NCBI RefSeq assembly: GCF_036378875.1
Contig: NZ_DASUVO010000168.1
Coordinates: 1 to 64,000, forward strand
Direction of reading: 5' to 3'
DNA from: Actinophytocola sp036378875
Lineage (GTDB): Bacteria > Actinomycetota > Actinomycetes > Mycobacteriales > Pseudonocardiaceae
Length of the DNA: 64,000 nucleotides
Shown here one piece after another: positions 24,383 to 32,312 of this stretch. Within the stretch, counting starts at the first letter, position 1. Each line of letters starts with the position of its first letter. The notes beneath the pieces were generated by a model that worked only from the letters and a program-made list of their open reading frames with translations, was not told where the DNA came from and searched no databases. Both the position numbers and the translations under genes were made by a program.

Positions 24383-24430
24383 ACGGCCACCGGACCGCCC
24401 CACCCGCACGCCCCACGTCGGCTGAGCGGT

Positions 24431-24593
24431 TTCTTGATCAACGCCAACACAGATGGTTGCGCAGGCATCCCCCACCCATACCCGGGGGGCCACCCCGAGG
24501 CCATCGTACCAAGCGGCAGAGACAAAACCCCTGGTCGCGGGGCCCTGTGGACAACTTTCGGTGGCCAGTGCGGGCGAATGGGACACTCGTGCG
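24431..24593 (+). repeat. dispersed ~160-bp repeat, copy C
   Basis: Identical to copy A over 79 bp (24435-24513), then diverging, with the DnaA box intact at 24546-24554 (minus strand). The whole stretch 24193-24674 holds no gene: it contains the M23 terminator, the partial second element, the 20-bp direct repeats and this copy. Confidence 0.85.
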
Positions 24594-24674
24594 CCGCACG
24601 AACGTGGCCTGCGCTCGATCCGAGCGCACGACCCCGCGCTGGACTGGAGCCGCGGTGGGCCGAGGGTGTCGCGG

Positions 24675-27329
24675 TCAGCCTGTGGGTAGGAGGTGCAGGG
24701 TGCTGCGGATTGCTTGGGCTCTGGCCGCGTGGCGGCGTGCGGCTGCCTCGTCGCCTCGGGTTTCGTGTAGGCGGGCCAGTAGTTCGGCGACGTCTGCCTC
24801 GGAGCGGCGGTCGCCGTTGCGGTGGTGGCGGTTCAGGGCGGTGGTCAGGAGTTGGCCGGCGGCCGTCAGTTCGCCGCTGTGTAGGCACAGTTCGCCGAGG
24901 CTTTGGTTCGTGTAGCCCACGCAGTGCTCGTCGTCGAGTTCGCGGAAGATCGTCAGTGCTCGGCCGAGGTGTTCGCGGGCGGCTGGGAGGTCGCCGCGGC
25001 GTTGGTGCAGTGTGGCGATGCGCTTCAGTGCGTGTGCCTCGCGGTGCCGGTCGCCGATCGCGGCGGACAGTTCGTAGGCGTCGGTGAACCAGCGGCCCGC
25101 CGGGGCGAGACAGCCGAGTGCCAGCCACACCGAACCGGCCGCGAGTCTGGCCACCGCCTCGCCCTGGCGGTCGCCGACCCGGGCGAACAGTTCGAGCGCG
25201 CCGTGGCAGCAGTCCAATGCGTGGTCGTGGTCGCCGAGGATGCGTAGCACGGTGCCGAGTCCGGCGAGTGCGATCGCCGCGCCCCGGTCGTCGCCGACGG
25301 TGGTGAACAGCTCGTGTGCGGTGGTGAGCGCGGACCTCGCCTCGGCGTAGTCGTCCCGGTAGAGGGCGACCTGGCCCAGGTTGCGCAGGACGATCGCCTC
25401 CCCGCGCCGGTTGCCGGCCCGGCGTGCGGCGGCGAGAGCCTTCACGTGTGTGCGCTGCCAGTCGTCCTGGTGACCACGCAGGTCGAAGTACGGCGCGAAA
25501 GTGGCCGCAAGCTGCCACGTGAGCTCGTCCGCGCCCCACGCCTCGGCGAGCGACACCATCGCGACGCCGGTGTGTCGCTCCGCGTCGAACCAGCTGGCGG
25601 GGTCCGCGCCCGGTTCCGCGTCCTGCGGCAGCACACCGAAGTACGGCATCCCGGCGGCCCCGGCTGAGGCTCGGGTCAGATAGCCGCCCAGCACCCGCTC
25701 GACCGCCCGCTCGTCCTTCTCCGCCAACTCGGCGGCATAACAGCGCAGCAGGTCGTGAAGCCGGTACCGGTCCGGGCCGACCAGCTCCACCAGGTGGTTG
25801 TCCACGAGCAGGTCCAGCACGTCGTCGGCGTGTTCGCGGTCCAGCAGCGCGGCGACCACCCACCCCGGCCAGCGCACCGGGCCGAGCAGGCCGAGCAGCC
25901 GGAACGCCCGCGCCGCGTCCGCCGGCAGGGACTCGTAGCTGAGACCGACGCTCGCCCGGACGGCGAGGTCACCGACACGCAGCTCGTCCAGCCGGCGCCG
26001 CTCGTCGCGCAGCCGGTCGGCGAGCGTCCGCAGTGTCCAGCCGCGCCGGTGGGCGAGACGGGTGCCGGCGACGCGGATCGCGAGCGGCAGCCGCCCGCAG
26101 AACCGGAGGATGGCCGCGGCGGCGTCGGGTTCGGCCCGCGTGCGTGCCGTGCCGACGATGCCGGCCAGCAGACGGACCGCCTCCGGCTCGCCGAGCACGT
26201 CCAGCTCGACGGGATGGGTGCCAACGAGGTCGGGCAGCATGACCCGGCTGGTCACGAGCACGGCCGACCCGCCCGCGCCGGGCAGCAGCGGCGCGACCTG
26301 CGCGGCGGACCCGGCATCGTCGAGCACGAGGCACATCCGGCGGCCCGCCAGCACGGACCGCAGAACCGCCGCGCGTTCGGCGAGCGTGCGGGGGATCTCG
26401 GTGACGCCGACCGCCCGCAGCAGTTCGGGGAGCACGTCGAACGGCCTGCGCGGTGACGCGGCGGTGCCGGCGAGGTCGAGGTGCAGCTGGCCGTCCGGGA
26501 ACACCGCCCGCGTGAGGTGGGCGACCCGCACGGCCACGGCCGACTTGCCGACCCCGGGCGGTCCCGACAGGACGATCACCGTCGGGTCGTCGCGGTCGCT
26601 CATGAGGCCCGCCAGTTCGTCGACCAGCTCGTCCCGCCCGGTGAAGTCGGGCAGGTCGCGCGGCAGCTGGCACACCGGGGTGAGCGCGGCGAGCAGCTCC
26701 GGCCCGGGGGTGGTGTCCAACTCTGTGCGCAGGACCTGTGTCGCCTCGGCGTAGGCGGCCACGGCGTCCGCGCGCCGGCCGGCCGCCGTGAGTGCCTGGA
26801 TCAGCAGCTCCCACAGCTCCTCGCGCAGTGGGTGCTCGCTGAGCAGGCCACGGAGGTCGGCGATGGCGACGTCGTGACCGCCCCGGTCGATCGCGGTCCG
26901 GATCCGTTGCTCCCGTGTGGACAGCCACATCTCGGTGACGCGCGCCCTGGTCGGCTCGAACGCGTGGCACTGCGGCAGATCCTCGAGGAAGTCGCCGCGC
27001 CACAGGGCCGGATCCCGGGTCTCCTCGAACTTGCAGAGGTCGATCTCGTCCGGTTCCGCGCGCAGCAGGTACCCGCCGGGCCGGTGCTCGATGCGGTTGT
27101 CGAGCAGACGGCGCAGGCTGTGCACGTAGGTGCGCACGTTGGCCGCGGCCGACCTCGGCGGGGAACCGGGCCAGAGCACGTCGACCAGCACGTCGGTGCT
27201 GACCGCGGTGTTCGGCCGCAGCAGCAGCGTGGCCAGCAACAAGCGCGGCTTCGGCCCGCCGAGCGCGACCGAACGCCCGTCGATCTCGGCCTCCAGAGGC
27301 CCGAGCACCCTGAATGCCACCGTCGCCAC
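24675..27329 (-). CDS. SARP/AfsR-type transcriptional regulator with NB-ARC and TPR domains
   Basis: An 884-residue regulator. Order: OmpR-like winged helix about 1-95 (RVLGPLEAEIDG, NVRTYVHSLRRLLDN), bacterial transcriptional activation domain about 100-235, NB-ARC ATPase with P-loop GPPGVGKSAVAV and CLVLDDAGSAAQVAPLLPG, then tetratricopeptide repeats to the end. This is the AfsR architecture, usually linked to antibiotic or developmental gene control. No biosynthetic cluster adjoins it here. GTG 27329 matches the family start. It lies 66 bp after the muramidase gene on the same strand and might be read through from the gas vesicle operon. Confidence 0.93.
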   Translation of the reverse strand: MATVAFRVLGPLEAEIDGRSVALGGPKPRLLLATLLLRPNTAVSTDVLVDVLWPGSPPRSAAANVRTYVHSLRRLLDNRIEHRPGGYLLRAEPDEIDLCKFEETRDPALWRGDFLEDLPQCHAFEPTRARVTEMWLSTREQRIRTAIDRGGHDVAIADLRGLLSEHPLREELWELLIQALTAAGRRADAVAAYAEATQVLRTELDTTPGPELLAALTPVCQLPRDLPDFTGRDELVDELAGLMSDRDDPTVIVLSGPPGVGKSAVAVRVAHLTRAVFPDGQLHLDLAGTAASPRRPFDVLPELLRAVGVTEIPRTLAERAAVLRSVLAGRRMCLVLDDAGSAAQVAPLLPGAGGSAVLVTSRVMLPDLVGTHPVELDVLGEPEAVRLLAGIVGTARTRAEPDAAAAILRFCGRLPLAIRVAGTRLAHRRGWTLRTLADRLRDERRRLDELRVGDLAVRASVGLSYESLPADAARAFRLLGLLGPVRWPGWVVAALLDREHADDVLDLLVDNHLVELVGPDRYRLHDLLRCYAAELAEKDERAVERVLGGYLTRASAGAAGMPYFGVLPQDAEPGADPASWFDAERHTGVAMVSLAEAWGADELTWQLAATFAPYFDLRGHQDDWQRTHVKALAAARRAGNRRGEAIVLRNLGQVALYRDDYAEARSALTTAHELFTTVGDDRGAAIALAGLGTVLRILGDHDHALDCCHGALELFARVGDRQGEAVARLAAGSVWLALGCLAPAGRWFTDAYELSAAIGDRHREAHALKRIATLHQRRGDLPAAREHLGRALTIFRELDDEHCVGYTNQSLGELCLHSGELTAAGQLLTTALNRHHRNGDRRSEADVAELLARLHETRGDEAAARRHAARAQAIRSTLHLLPTG

Positions 27330-27395
27330 GATTCGGATCGTATGCGTGGCGTGTCTGAAACGGAACCGTCCGTATGCTGGCCAGACCTCCAGACG

Positions 27396-28355
27396 TCAGC
27401 CGACGCCTTCTGGCTTGGCGGCACGGGCAAACGCGCCGATGATGATCTCCCGGACCTCGGCTGCTGTGACGCCGTCCCAACCGCGGGAGAGGAGCTCCTT
27501 GGCGAGTGCGCCCTCGTCGACGTCGACCGTGCCGCCGGGGGTGCCCAGCACCCGGAGGTCGGCGAACTCCCGGACGGTGGGGTCGCCGCCCTTCTGGCCG
27601 ATCCAGTACTGCAGGCCGGCCAGCTCCGTCTCGTCGGCGATGTGGCGGCGGGTGAGGCCGTCGCCCACCCACACGGCGGGTCCGCCCATTTCGCGGGCCA
27701 GGATCAGGTGCTTCACGGGATGGTCCTCCTCCTTGCGGCCGAGCAGCACGGCGAGTTGTTCGCGGGTGCCGCGGTAGGCGTTGGCGTCGATGGGTTGGTG
27801 GCCGGCGATGCGTACCGAGCTGGTGAACTGGAGGACCGCGACGTCGAGGCCGCCGTAGCCGTTCCAGTAGTGGCCGGGTACGTCGGCCCATTCGTCGGTG
27901 AGGGAGCCGACGACGTTGTCGGGGTAGCGGGAGCTCCAGAGTGGTGGCAGGCCGGCGAGTGATGGGGAGCCGAGCTGTTGCCAGTACCAGCGGGGCAGGT
28001 AGGTGAGCGGTACGTGATAGCCGTTGGCGCGGAGGCGGTCCACGAAGTCGCGGAGCAGTCCGATGCCGCCCGAGCCGGTTTCGACGTCGGGGATGACCGG
28101 CACGTCCCGGGGGACGGCGCGCGCCACATTGGACACTTGCGCGGCCGCGGATGCCGAGCTACGGAGGTAGTGGTAGGCGCAGGTCAGCAGTCCGGCGGTG
28201 CGGGCCTCGTCCAGGTTCGCCGCGAACTCGGGGTCGAGGAACGTCGAGCCTTCCGAGGCCTTGATGAACACGAACTCGATGCCCTCGCGTCGGCACTGCC
28301 CGAGGTCGAGCTTCAGATCCTGGTGGTGGCTGATATCCAGCCCGAATATTGCCAT
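27396..28355 (-). CDS. GH25 muramidase (lysozyme-like), no signal peptide
   Basis: A 319-residue protein. The N-terminal part is a GH25 domain: FGLDISHHQ, FVFIKASEGSTFLDPEF, TCAYHYLRS, VPVIPDVETGSGG and LWSSRYPDN. These carry the conserved acidic residues of the beta/alpha barrel that cleaves the peptidoglycan sugar chain. The remaining 110 residues include AVWVGDGLTRRHIADETELA, a segment I associate with phage-type lysins and their neighbours. There is no export signal, so release would need lysis or a holin-like partner. ATG 28355 follows AAGGAC. It overlaps by 43 nt the gene upstream, which encodes a membrane protein, and follows the gas vesicle genes. Confidence 0.82.
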   Translation of the reverse strand: MAIFGLDISHHQDLKLDLGQCRREGIEFVFIKASEGSTFLDPEFAANLDEARTAGLLTCAYHYLRSSASAAAQVSNVARAVPRDVPVIPDVETGSGGIGLLRDFVDRLRANGYHVPLTYLPRWYWQQLGSPSLAGLPPLWSSRYPDNVVGSLTDEWADVPGHYWNGYGGLDVAVLQFTSSVRIAGHQPIDANAYRGTREQLAVLLGRKEEDHPVKHLILAREMGGPAVWVGDGLTRRHIADETELAGLQYWIGQKGGDPTVREFADLRVLGTPGGTVDVDEGALAKELLSRGWDGVTAAEVREIIIGAFARAAKPEGVG

Positions 28356-28894
28356 GAATGTCCTTTTTGTTCAGTGGCACCGGAGTACGAGAGCACCGCC
28401 ACCGTCACCGCCGCGCCAAGGATCAGGGCGATCGCGATGATGGAGAGCAGCTTCCTGCGATGGTTCGACTCCGTCCACAGGTGTGTGATGTTGATGTTGT
28501 AGACCTGGTTCGTGCCGGTGACGTTGTGTTGGTCGTGTCCTGCGATGTACTGGTTCAGCTGTGTTCGGGACGCGTGATCCAGCGGCAGGCTCGTGTGGAG
28601 ACGTAAGACCAGATCACGCATCTCGCCTTCGATTTCCGGTAGTTCTCGCAGTAGTTGGAGAATCAGCTGGCTCAGGTCCGGCACGATGCTGGCGCGAAGC
28701 GGTGCGCGATCCACTTCGGCCACGCTCGCGACCAGGGCGGCTTCCTCGTCCAACCGGTGTTCGATTTCTTTTCGCTTGCGGGCCATCAACCGGCGGAAAA
28801 GGTGGCTGAATCCGGCGCGGGCACCTTTCCACCCGTCCGTTCCCATTGCGCCGGCCACGGCCGTAGCCGCCGCGGCCGCCAATGCCCCGAGCAC
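28313..28894 (-). CDS. membrane-anchored protein of unknown function, last-but-one in the gas vesicle operon
   Basis: A 193-residue protein. GTG 28894 follows AAAGGAGCG. The N-terminus (LGALAAAAATAVAGAMG) may be a hydrophobic helix, the middle is helical and charged, and residues near 148-170 (LSIIAIALILGAAVTVAVLS) form a clear membrane segment. Between them, GHDQHNVTGTNQVYNINI is an Asn/Thr-rich turn. No family recognised. Its overlap with the muramidase gene makes a paired function likely, perhaps in delivering or regulating it; a holin role is possible but unsupported. Confidence 0.65.
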   Translation of the reverse strand: MLGALAAAAATAVAGAMGTDGWKGARAGFSHLFRRLMARKRKEIEHRLDEEAALVASVAEVDRAPLRASIVPDLSQLILQLLRELPEIEGEMRDLVLRLHTSLPLDHASRTQLNQYIAGHDQHNVTGTNQVYNINITHLWTESNHRRKLLSIIAIALILGAAVTVAVLSYSGATEQKGHSWQYSGWISATTRI

Positions 28895-28952
28895 GCCACG
28901 CTCCTTTCCGGACGTAGAGCAGCTGCGATGTGTCCGATTCGGATGGTGACGA

Positions 28953-29696
28953 CTACCAGCCCCACCGCGAGTCGGAGGATGTTTCCTTTGGTTCGGTCAG
29001 GAAGTTGTACGCGGGTAGCGGGGCGACGCACTCGGCGCCGATGCCCGCGATGGAGGCCAGCGCGGTGATCGCGGCCCGAGCCGGTTCGACTTCCTTGTGT
29101 GGAAGGAGAAACGCACGGCGCTCCTCCGTGTGGTCGCCTTCGGGTAGCGCGACCTCGTCCACAGCCACCGCCGAGACGGCGGCCAGCAGTTCGTCCGAAC
29201 GCGTCCGGCGCCAGGTGACCAGTTGCTGGGCCACCTTCTCACCGAGCCGGATGCGAGTGGACAGATCCAGTCCGCCGGTTTCCTGCCATGTCACGGTGTG
29301 CTCGTCGAACACCATCCGCAACGCTTCGTCCTCGTCGAACTTCAGGTACGCGTGGAGTTCCACGAGTCCGTCCAGACGGTCCAGCAGTCCTCGGAGGCGA
29401 GGTGCGGAGGCCGCTAGCACCTCAGCGCACACCGACTCCTCGTCGGTCGCGGTGGTGCCGAACCGAAGCGGCACCACGGGGCCGTCGACGACCAGCTTTC
29501 CCAGCATTTCCAGGTGAGCCACCGCGTCCTCGCGGGTCGGTTGGTGCCAGTCGCTCACCACCATCGCCAGGTCCTGCCACGTCACCACACGACCCGCGGA
29601 GGGATGGTCTGCCCGCACCACGCCGTGGAGGAGAAGGCTCGTGCCCTTCAGGTCGTCCGTGCTGTTGCCGCGCAGGCTCGGTGATGCCGTGCTCAC
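28953..29696 (-). CDS. gvpL: gas vesicle protein GvpL/GvpF family (copy 2)
   Basis: A 247-residue GvpL/F protein. Family marks are the N-terminal VVSDWHQPTREDAVAHLEML, the PLRFGTTATDEESV segment, EVLAASAPRLRGLLDRL and the C-terminal PLPAYNFL. GvpF and GvpL are accessory proteins that bind GvpA during vesicle assembly. GTG 29696 overlaps the GvpA stop by 4 nt. The last gvp gene of the run; a 58-bp gap follows before the membrane-protein gene on the same strand. Confidence 0.9.
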   Translation of the reverse strand: MSTASPSLRGNSTDDLKGTSLLLHGVVRADHPSAGRVVTWQDLAMVVSDWHQPTREDAVAHLEMLGKLVVDGPVVPLRFGTTATDEESVCAEVLAASAPRLRGLLDRLDGLVELHAYLKFDEDEALRMVFDEHTVTWQETGGLDLSTRIRLGEKVAQQLVTWRRTRSDELLAAVSAVAVDEVALPEGDHTEERRAFLLPHKEVEPARAAITALASIAGIGAECVAPLPAYNFLTEPKETSSDSRWGW

Positions 29697-30058
29697 TGCT
29701 GCTGCTCAATGTCGGCCGCGACCACCTGGGCCTGCGGCGCTGCTGCCGGTGCCATCGCGACGCCGACCGGAACCGGGGGCAGTATGCCGAACGCGCCCGC
29801 GATGCCCTGGCTCGCCGGCGGTGGTGTCGGCACGGCCGAGTCCAGCTGGCGTCTCTGGGCCTCCAGCCGCTGCATTGCCTCCAGATAACGGATGTACGTG
29901 TCGACGCTGGCGATGATGACCTTGACCTCGATGGCCAGGATCTCGATGCCGATCACGGTGATCCGGACCGAGGCGTCGATCACGAGTCCCTTGTCCAGCA
30001 GGATGTTCAGTGCCTCGGCTAGACCGCCGCTGGCGCCGGGGAGAATGGGGGTGGTCAT
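29693..30058 (-). CDS. gvpA: gas vesicle structural protein GvpA-like, with Pro/Ala-rich tail
   Basis: A 121-residue protein. Residues about 12-65 match the GvpA core: LNILLDKGLVIDASVRITVI followed by GIEILAIEVKVIIASVDTYIRYLEA, including the conserved DTYIRY end. GvpA forms the rib wall of gas vesicles. A tail of about 50 residues rich in Pro, Ala and Gln (PTPPPASQG, APAAAPQAQVV) is longer than in compact GvpA. ATG 30058 overlaps the GvpK stop and GvpL overlaps its own stop. Confidence 0.88.
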   Translation of the reverse strand: MTTPILPGASGGLAEALNILLDKGLVIDASVRITVIGIEILAIEVKVIIASVDTYIRYLEAMQRLEAQRRQLDSAVPTPPPASQGIAGAFGILPPVPVGVAMAPAAAPQAQVVAADIEQQQ

Positions 30059-30297
30059 GGCGATTGGTTCCTTTCCTCGGTGAGAATTTCCCGGAGTTCG
30101 GTGAACTGGTGGTCGAGTGCGATCAGAGACCGCCCCAGGCGCTCCACCTCCTCCGGGGTGAGTGAGCCGGATTCCGCGCGACGAATCGCCTGCCGTTCAA
30201 GGAGATCACGCAGGATCTCCAGGACGGCGACCACCAGCTGGCCGAGTCCCCGGCCAGAATCCGCGGGTATCCGAAGTGGTTCGTCCGATGTGGACAT
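30055..30297 (-). CDS. gvpK: gas vesicle protein GvpK
   Basis: An 80-residue protein. LGQLVVAVLEILRDLLERQA and SGSLTPEEVERLGRSLIALD are the typical GvpK segments. GvpK is an accessory protein needed for vesicle formation in several organisms. ATG 30297 shares bases with the stop of the small gvpS-like gene upstream (TGATG), and the stop overlaps gvpA by 4 nt. Confidence 0.88.
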   Translation of the reverse strand: MSTSDEPLRIPADSGRGLGQLVVAVLEILRDLLERQAIRRAESGSLTPEEVERLGRSLIALDHQFTELREILTEERNQSP

Positions 30298-30467
30298 CAG
30301 GCGTTCTCGATCGCGACGAGCAGCAGACGCAGGTCCAACCGGATCAGGTCGATGCCCGCCAGCGTGATGATCACGTCGCCGTTGACGACAGCTCCCCGGT
30401 CGATCACTCGGTCGAGCACGTCGACGAGACCGGCCGCGCTCGGGGAGACAAGACATACCTCAGACAT
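30297..30467 (-). CDS. gvpS: small GvpA/GvpS/GvpM-type gas vesicle protein
   Basis: A 56-residue protein that short-gene cut-offs would miss. It reads MSEVCLVSPSAAGLVDVLDR, then the family core VIDRGAVVNGDVIITLAGID and LIRLDLRLLLVAIENA. This is the short GvpS/GvpM pattern (DKG-VV--GDV-I--AG-DLI-L-LR). ATG 30467 overlaps the GvpF stop by 8 nt, and its TGA shares bases with the gvpK ATG. It lacks the tail after the core, at the short end for the family. Tight coupling both sides supports it being real. Confidence 0.82.
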   Translation of the reverse strand: MSEVCLVSPSAAGLVDVLDRVIDRGAVVNGDVIITLAGIDLIRLDLRLLLVAIENA

Positions 30468-31194
30468 GCGCCACTTCCCCGGAGCTCAGTTTCAGCCGGA
30501 CGAACGAGTACGGCGGCCACGGGCCGGTGACCTCGACCGCCAACTCGTCGTGGCGCTCGGTCTCCGCGTGGAAGGCGGCCTCAGCATCGGCGGGCACCAG
30601 GTAGGCGGCGTCGAGCAGTGGCGTGGACGGTTTCCTTGGCCGGTGCACGGTTTCCGTGGCGTACCGGGTCAGTGCCTCGTCCAGGGCGGCCGCGGCCGTC
30701 GAGCCGTCCCGTCTGACACGGGCCGCCGCGGCGAGGCGATCGCGGCGCATCGTCAGATATTCCGCGCCGGACATGCCTTCCGTCGACATCGTGTCCGGCT
30801 CGCCGGGATGAGCGAGCCGCGCACGCACGCCCCACTCGCGATGGCCCGCCACCCGATCGAGCCAGGCGCCGGCCTCATGGTGATGGTTGGTCAGCAACCG
30901 CAGCGCGGCGGGCTCGTCCCGCAGGATCGTGCCGAACCGCAACGGCAGCACCGGATGGTGCTCGAACACGGACCGCACCACGAGGTCGTGCCGGCGAGCG
31001 AGTTTGACCAGTGGGTCGTCCTCGCTCGGTTCTTCCGTCCAGTGCGTGGGATTCGCCTCCAATTCTGCGAACGGGGTCAGGTCGACCTCCGCGACGACTA
31101 TCGCGAGCCCGCGGTGTGTCACCAGCCGCATTCCCGGCAGGGCGACCAGCATGTGCTCCCGTGTGATCACATAGGCGCAGAGACCCGGCCTCAT
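30460..31194 (-). CDS. gvpF: gas vesicle protein GvpF/GvpL family (copy 1)
   Basis: A 244-residue GvpF/L protein. Family marks: YVITREHM, the long helix region RHDLVVRSVFEHHPVLPLRF, GTILRDE, then LDAAYLVPADAEAAFHAETE and the ending TGPWPPYSFV. The second GvpF/L paralogue of the cluster. ATG 31194 overlaps the GvpJ stop by 4 nt, and the 3' end overlaps the small gvpS-like gene. Confidence 0.9.
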   Translation of the reverse strand: MRPGLCAYVITREHMLVALPGMRLVTHRGLAIVVAEVDLTPFAELEANPTHWTEEPSEDDPLVKLARRHDLVVRSVFEHHPVLPLRFGTILRDEPAALRLLTNHHHEAGAWLDRVAGHREWGVRARLAHPGEPDTMSTEGMSGAEYLTMRRDRLAAAARVRRDGSTAAAALDEALTRYATETVHRPRKPSTPLLDAAYLVPADAEAAFHAETERHDELAVEVTGPWPPYSFVRLKLSSGEVAHV

Positions 31195-31502
31195 GATCGT
31201 TCCTCGCTCTCGAGCGCACGTTCCAACTCGGCCACCCGGCCGCGTAACCGTTCCAGCTCAGCGGTTCTGGTGTGACTGGCCTCCAGGACCTGGTGTTGGT
31301 GGTTTGGCGAGAAGAACGGATCGCCTGTCCACCAGTCCATGCCCATTTCCTTCGCGGTCTGTGCGGACGCGACGAACAATCGCAGGCGCAGCGTGAGCAA
31401 CTCGATGTCGACGATGTTCACCGCGATGTCGCCGACAATCACCACGCCCTTGTCCAGAACGCGTTCCAGCACGTCGGCGAGTGAGCTCGACCTACTGTCC
31501 AC
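31191..31502 (-). CDS. gvpJ: gas vesicle protein GvpJ
   Basis: A 103-residue protein. The core LADVLERVLDKGVVIVGDIA plus VNIVDIELLTLRLRLFVAS is of the GvpA family, and the extension AKEMGMDWWTGDPFF is diagnostic of GvpJ, a minor vesicle-wall protein. A C-terminal helix (AELERLRGRVAELERALE) may form a coiled coil. GTG 31502 is used because the core begins there and GGGAG precedes it; the longer frame upstream runs into the GvpO stop region. Confidence 0.88.
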   Translation of the reverse strand: MDSRSSSLADVLERVLDKGVVIVGDIAVNIVDIELLTLRLRLFVASAQTAKEMGMDWWTGDPFFSPNHQHQVLEASHTRTAELERLRGRVAELERALESEERS

Positions 31503-31519
31503 AGTGGATCTCCCCGATA

Positions 31520-31828
31520 TCACATGTCGGTGGTACCTCTGGTGTAGCGGCGGAGTCGCTCGCACGCGACCATGTCGCCGTCCCTGTCGATGTCCACCCG
31601 GTACGTCCCGAGGACGGACGTGGTGGCCGGAATTCGTTCCAGCTCAACGACATCGACGAGTACGGACCAGCCGCCCTCCGCGGTCTTGCGCACGCCGGTG
31701 ACCCCTTCGGGTTCCCGACCGGTGAGTGTCCTGAACTCCGACACCGCCGCTCGAATCGCTCCCGCCGCGGTCAGCTTCGCGGGAGGCCTGTCGGGTGGAG
31801 TGGGGGGTTCGAATGATGAATCTTTCAT
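31520..31828 (-). CDS. gvpO: gas vesicle protein GvpO
   Basis: A 102-residue protein. FRTLTGREPEGVTGVRKTAE and VLVDVVELERIPATTSVLGT are the GvpO hallmarks, ending RYTRG. GvpO is typical of actinobacterial and haloarchaeal gas vesicle clusters and is often first in the operon, as here. ATG 31828. The 178 bp upstream (31829-32006) are visibly more A/T-rich than the surrounding sequence and presumably hold the operon promoter. I see no clear -10/-35 pair. Confidence 0.9.
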   Translation of the reverse strand: MKDSSFEPPTPPDRPPAKLTAAGAIRAAVSEFRTLTGREPEGVTGVRKTAEGGWSVLVDVVELERIPATTSVLGTYRVDIDRDGDMVACERLRRYTRGTTDM

Positions 31829-32006
31829 CGTTCGGTCTGATCGAAACGCACTAGAACGGCGTTACTCGTATGCACCAGGCGTCTTGTTACACCATGCACC
31901 CGACGAAGATCGAAATTCCCCCGATAGTAGGCAGTGTGGCGGACACCGTGGCGACGACTGGCCGAACATCACGCCGGCCAAGAAGCGTCATACAAATTCA
32001 TCCAGG

Positions 32007-32312
32007 TTATTTTTCAACGTCAAGTGCGAGAAGTCGGGAGCTCAGCGACTTGCCGTGTGTGTCGAGTGCGAGCGACGTGGTCACGCCACCGTCGATGATC
32101 TCGTGGCACACGAACTGCAGAGCGCACAGACCCGGTAGCTCATAGCGCACGACCTCGCCGGCAACGTGGGCCGACAGGTGTTCCCGGACCCGCGCGGCCG
32201 TCAGTTCCCGGACCAAGATCGGATAATCGGCGTCGTCCCGAGGAAAGATCGACAATGTGGCCGTGTTCCCCTTGTCGCCTGCCCGGCAGTGCGCGATCTC
32301 ATGGAGCAACAT
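32007..32312 (-). CDS. AtuA-associated small C-terminal-domain protein
   Basis: A 101-residue protein. LHEIAHCRAGDKGNTATLSI and YELPGLCALQFVCHEIIDGG match the domain that in other organisms forms the C-terminal part of AtuA-type proteins. Here it is a separate gene. ATG 32312 overlaps the end of the AtuA-like gene by 14 nt, so the two products are likely subunits of one enzyme. Confidence 0.85.
   Translation of the reverse strand: MLLHEIAHCRAGDKGNTATLSIFPRDDADYPILVRELTAARVREHLSAHVAGEVVRYELPGLCALQFVCHEIIDGGVTTSLALDTHGKSLSSRLLALDVEK

Noticed and set aside
31829..32006. GvpG or other small gene before gvpO
   Set aside because: Frames are short and lack ribosome sites or Gvp-like sequence; best read as promoter region.
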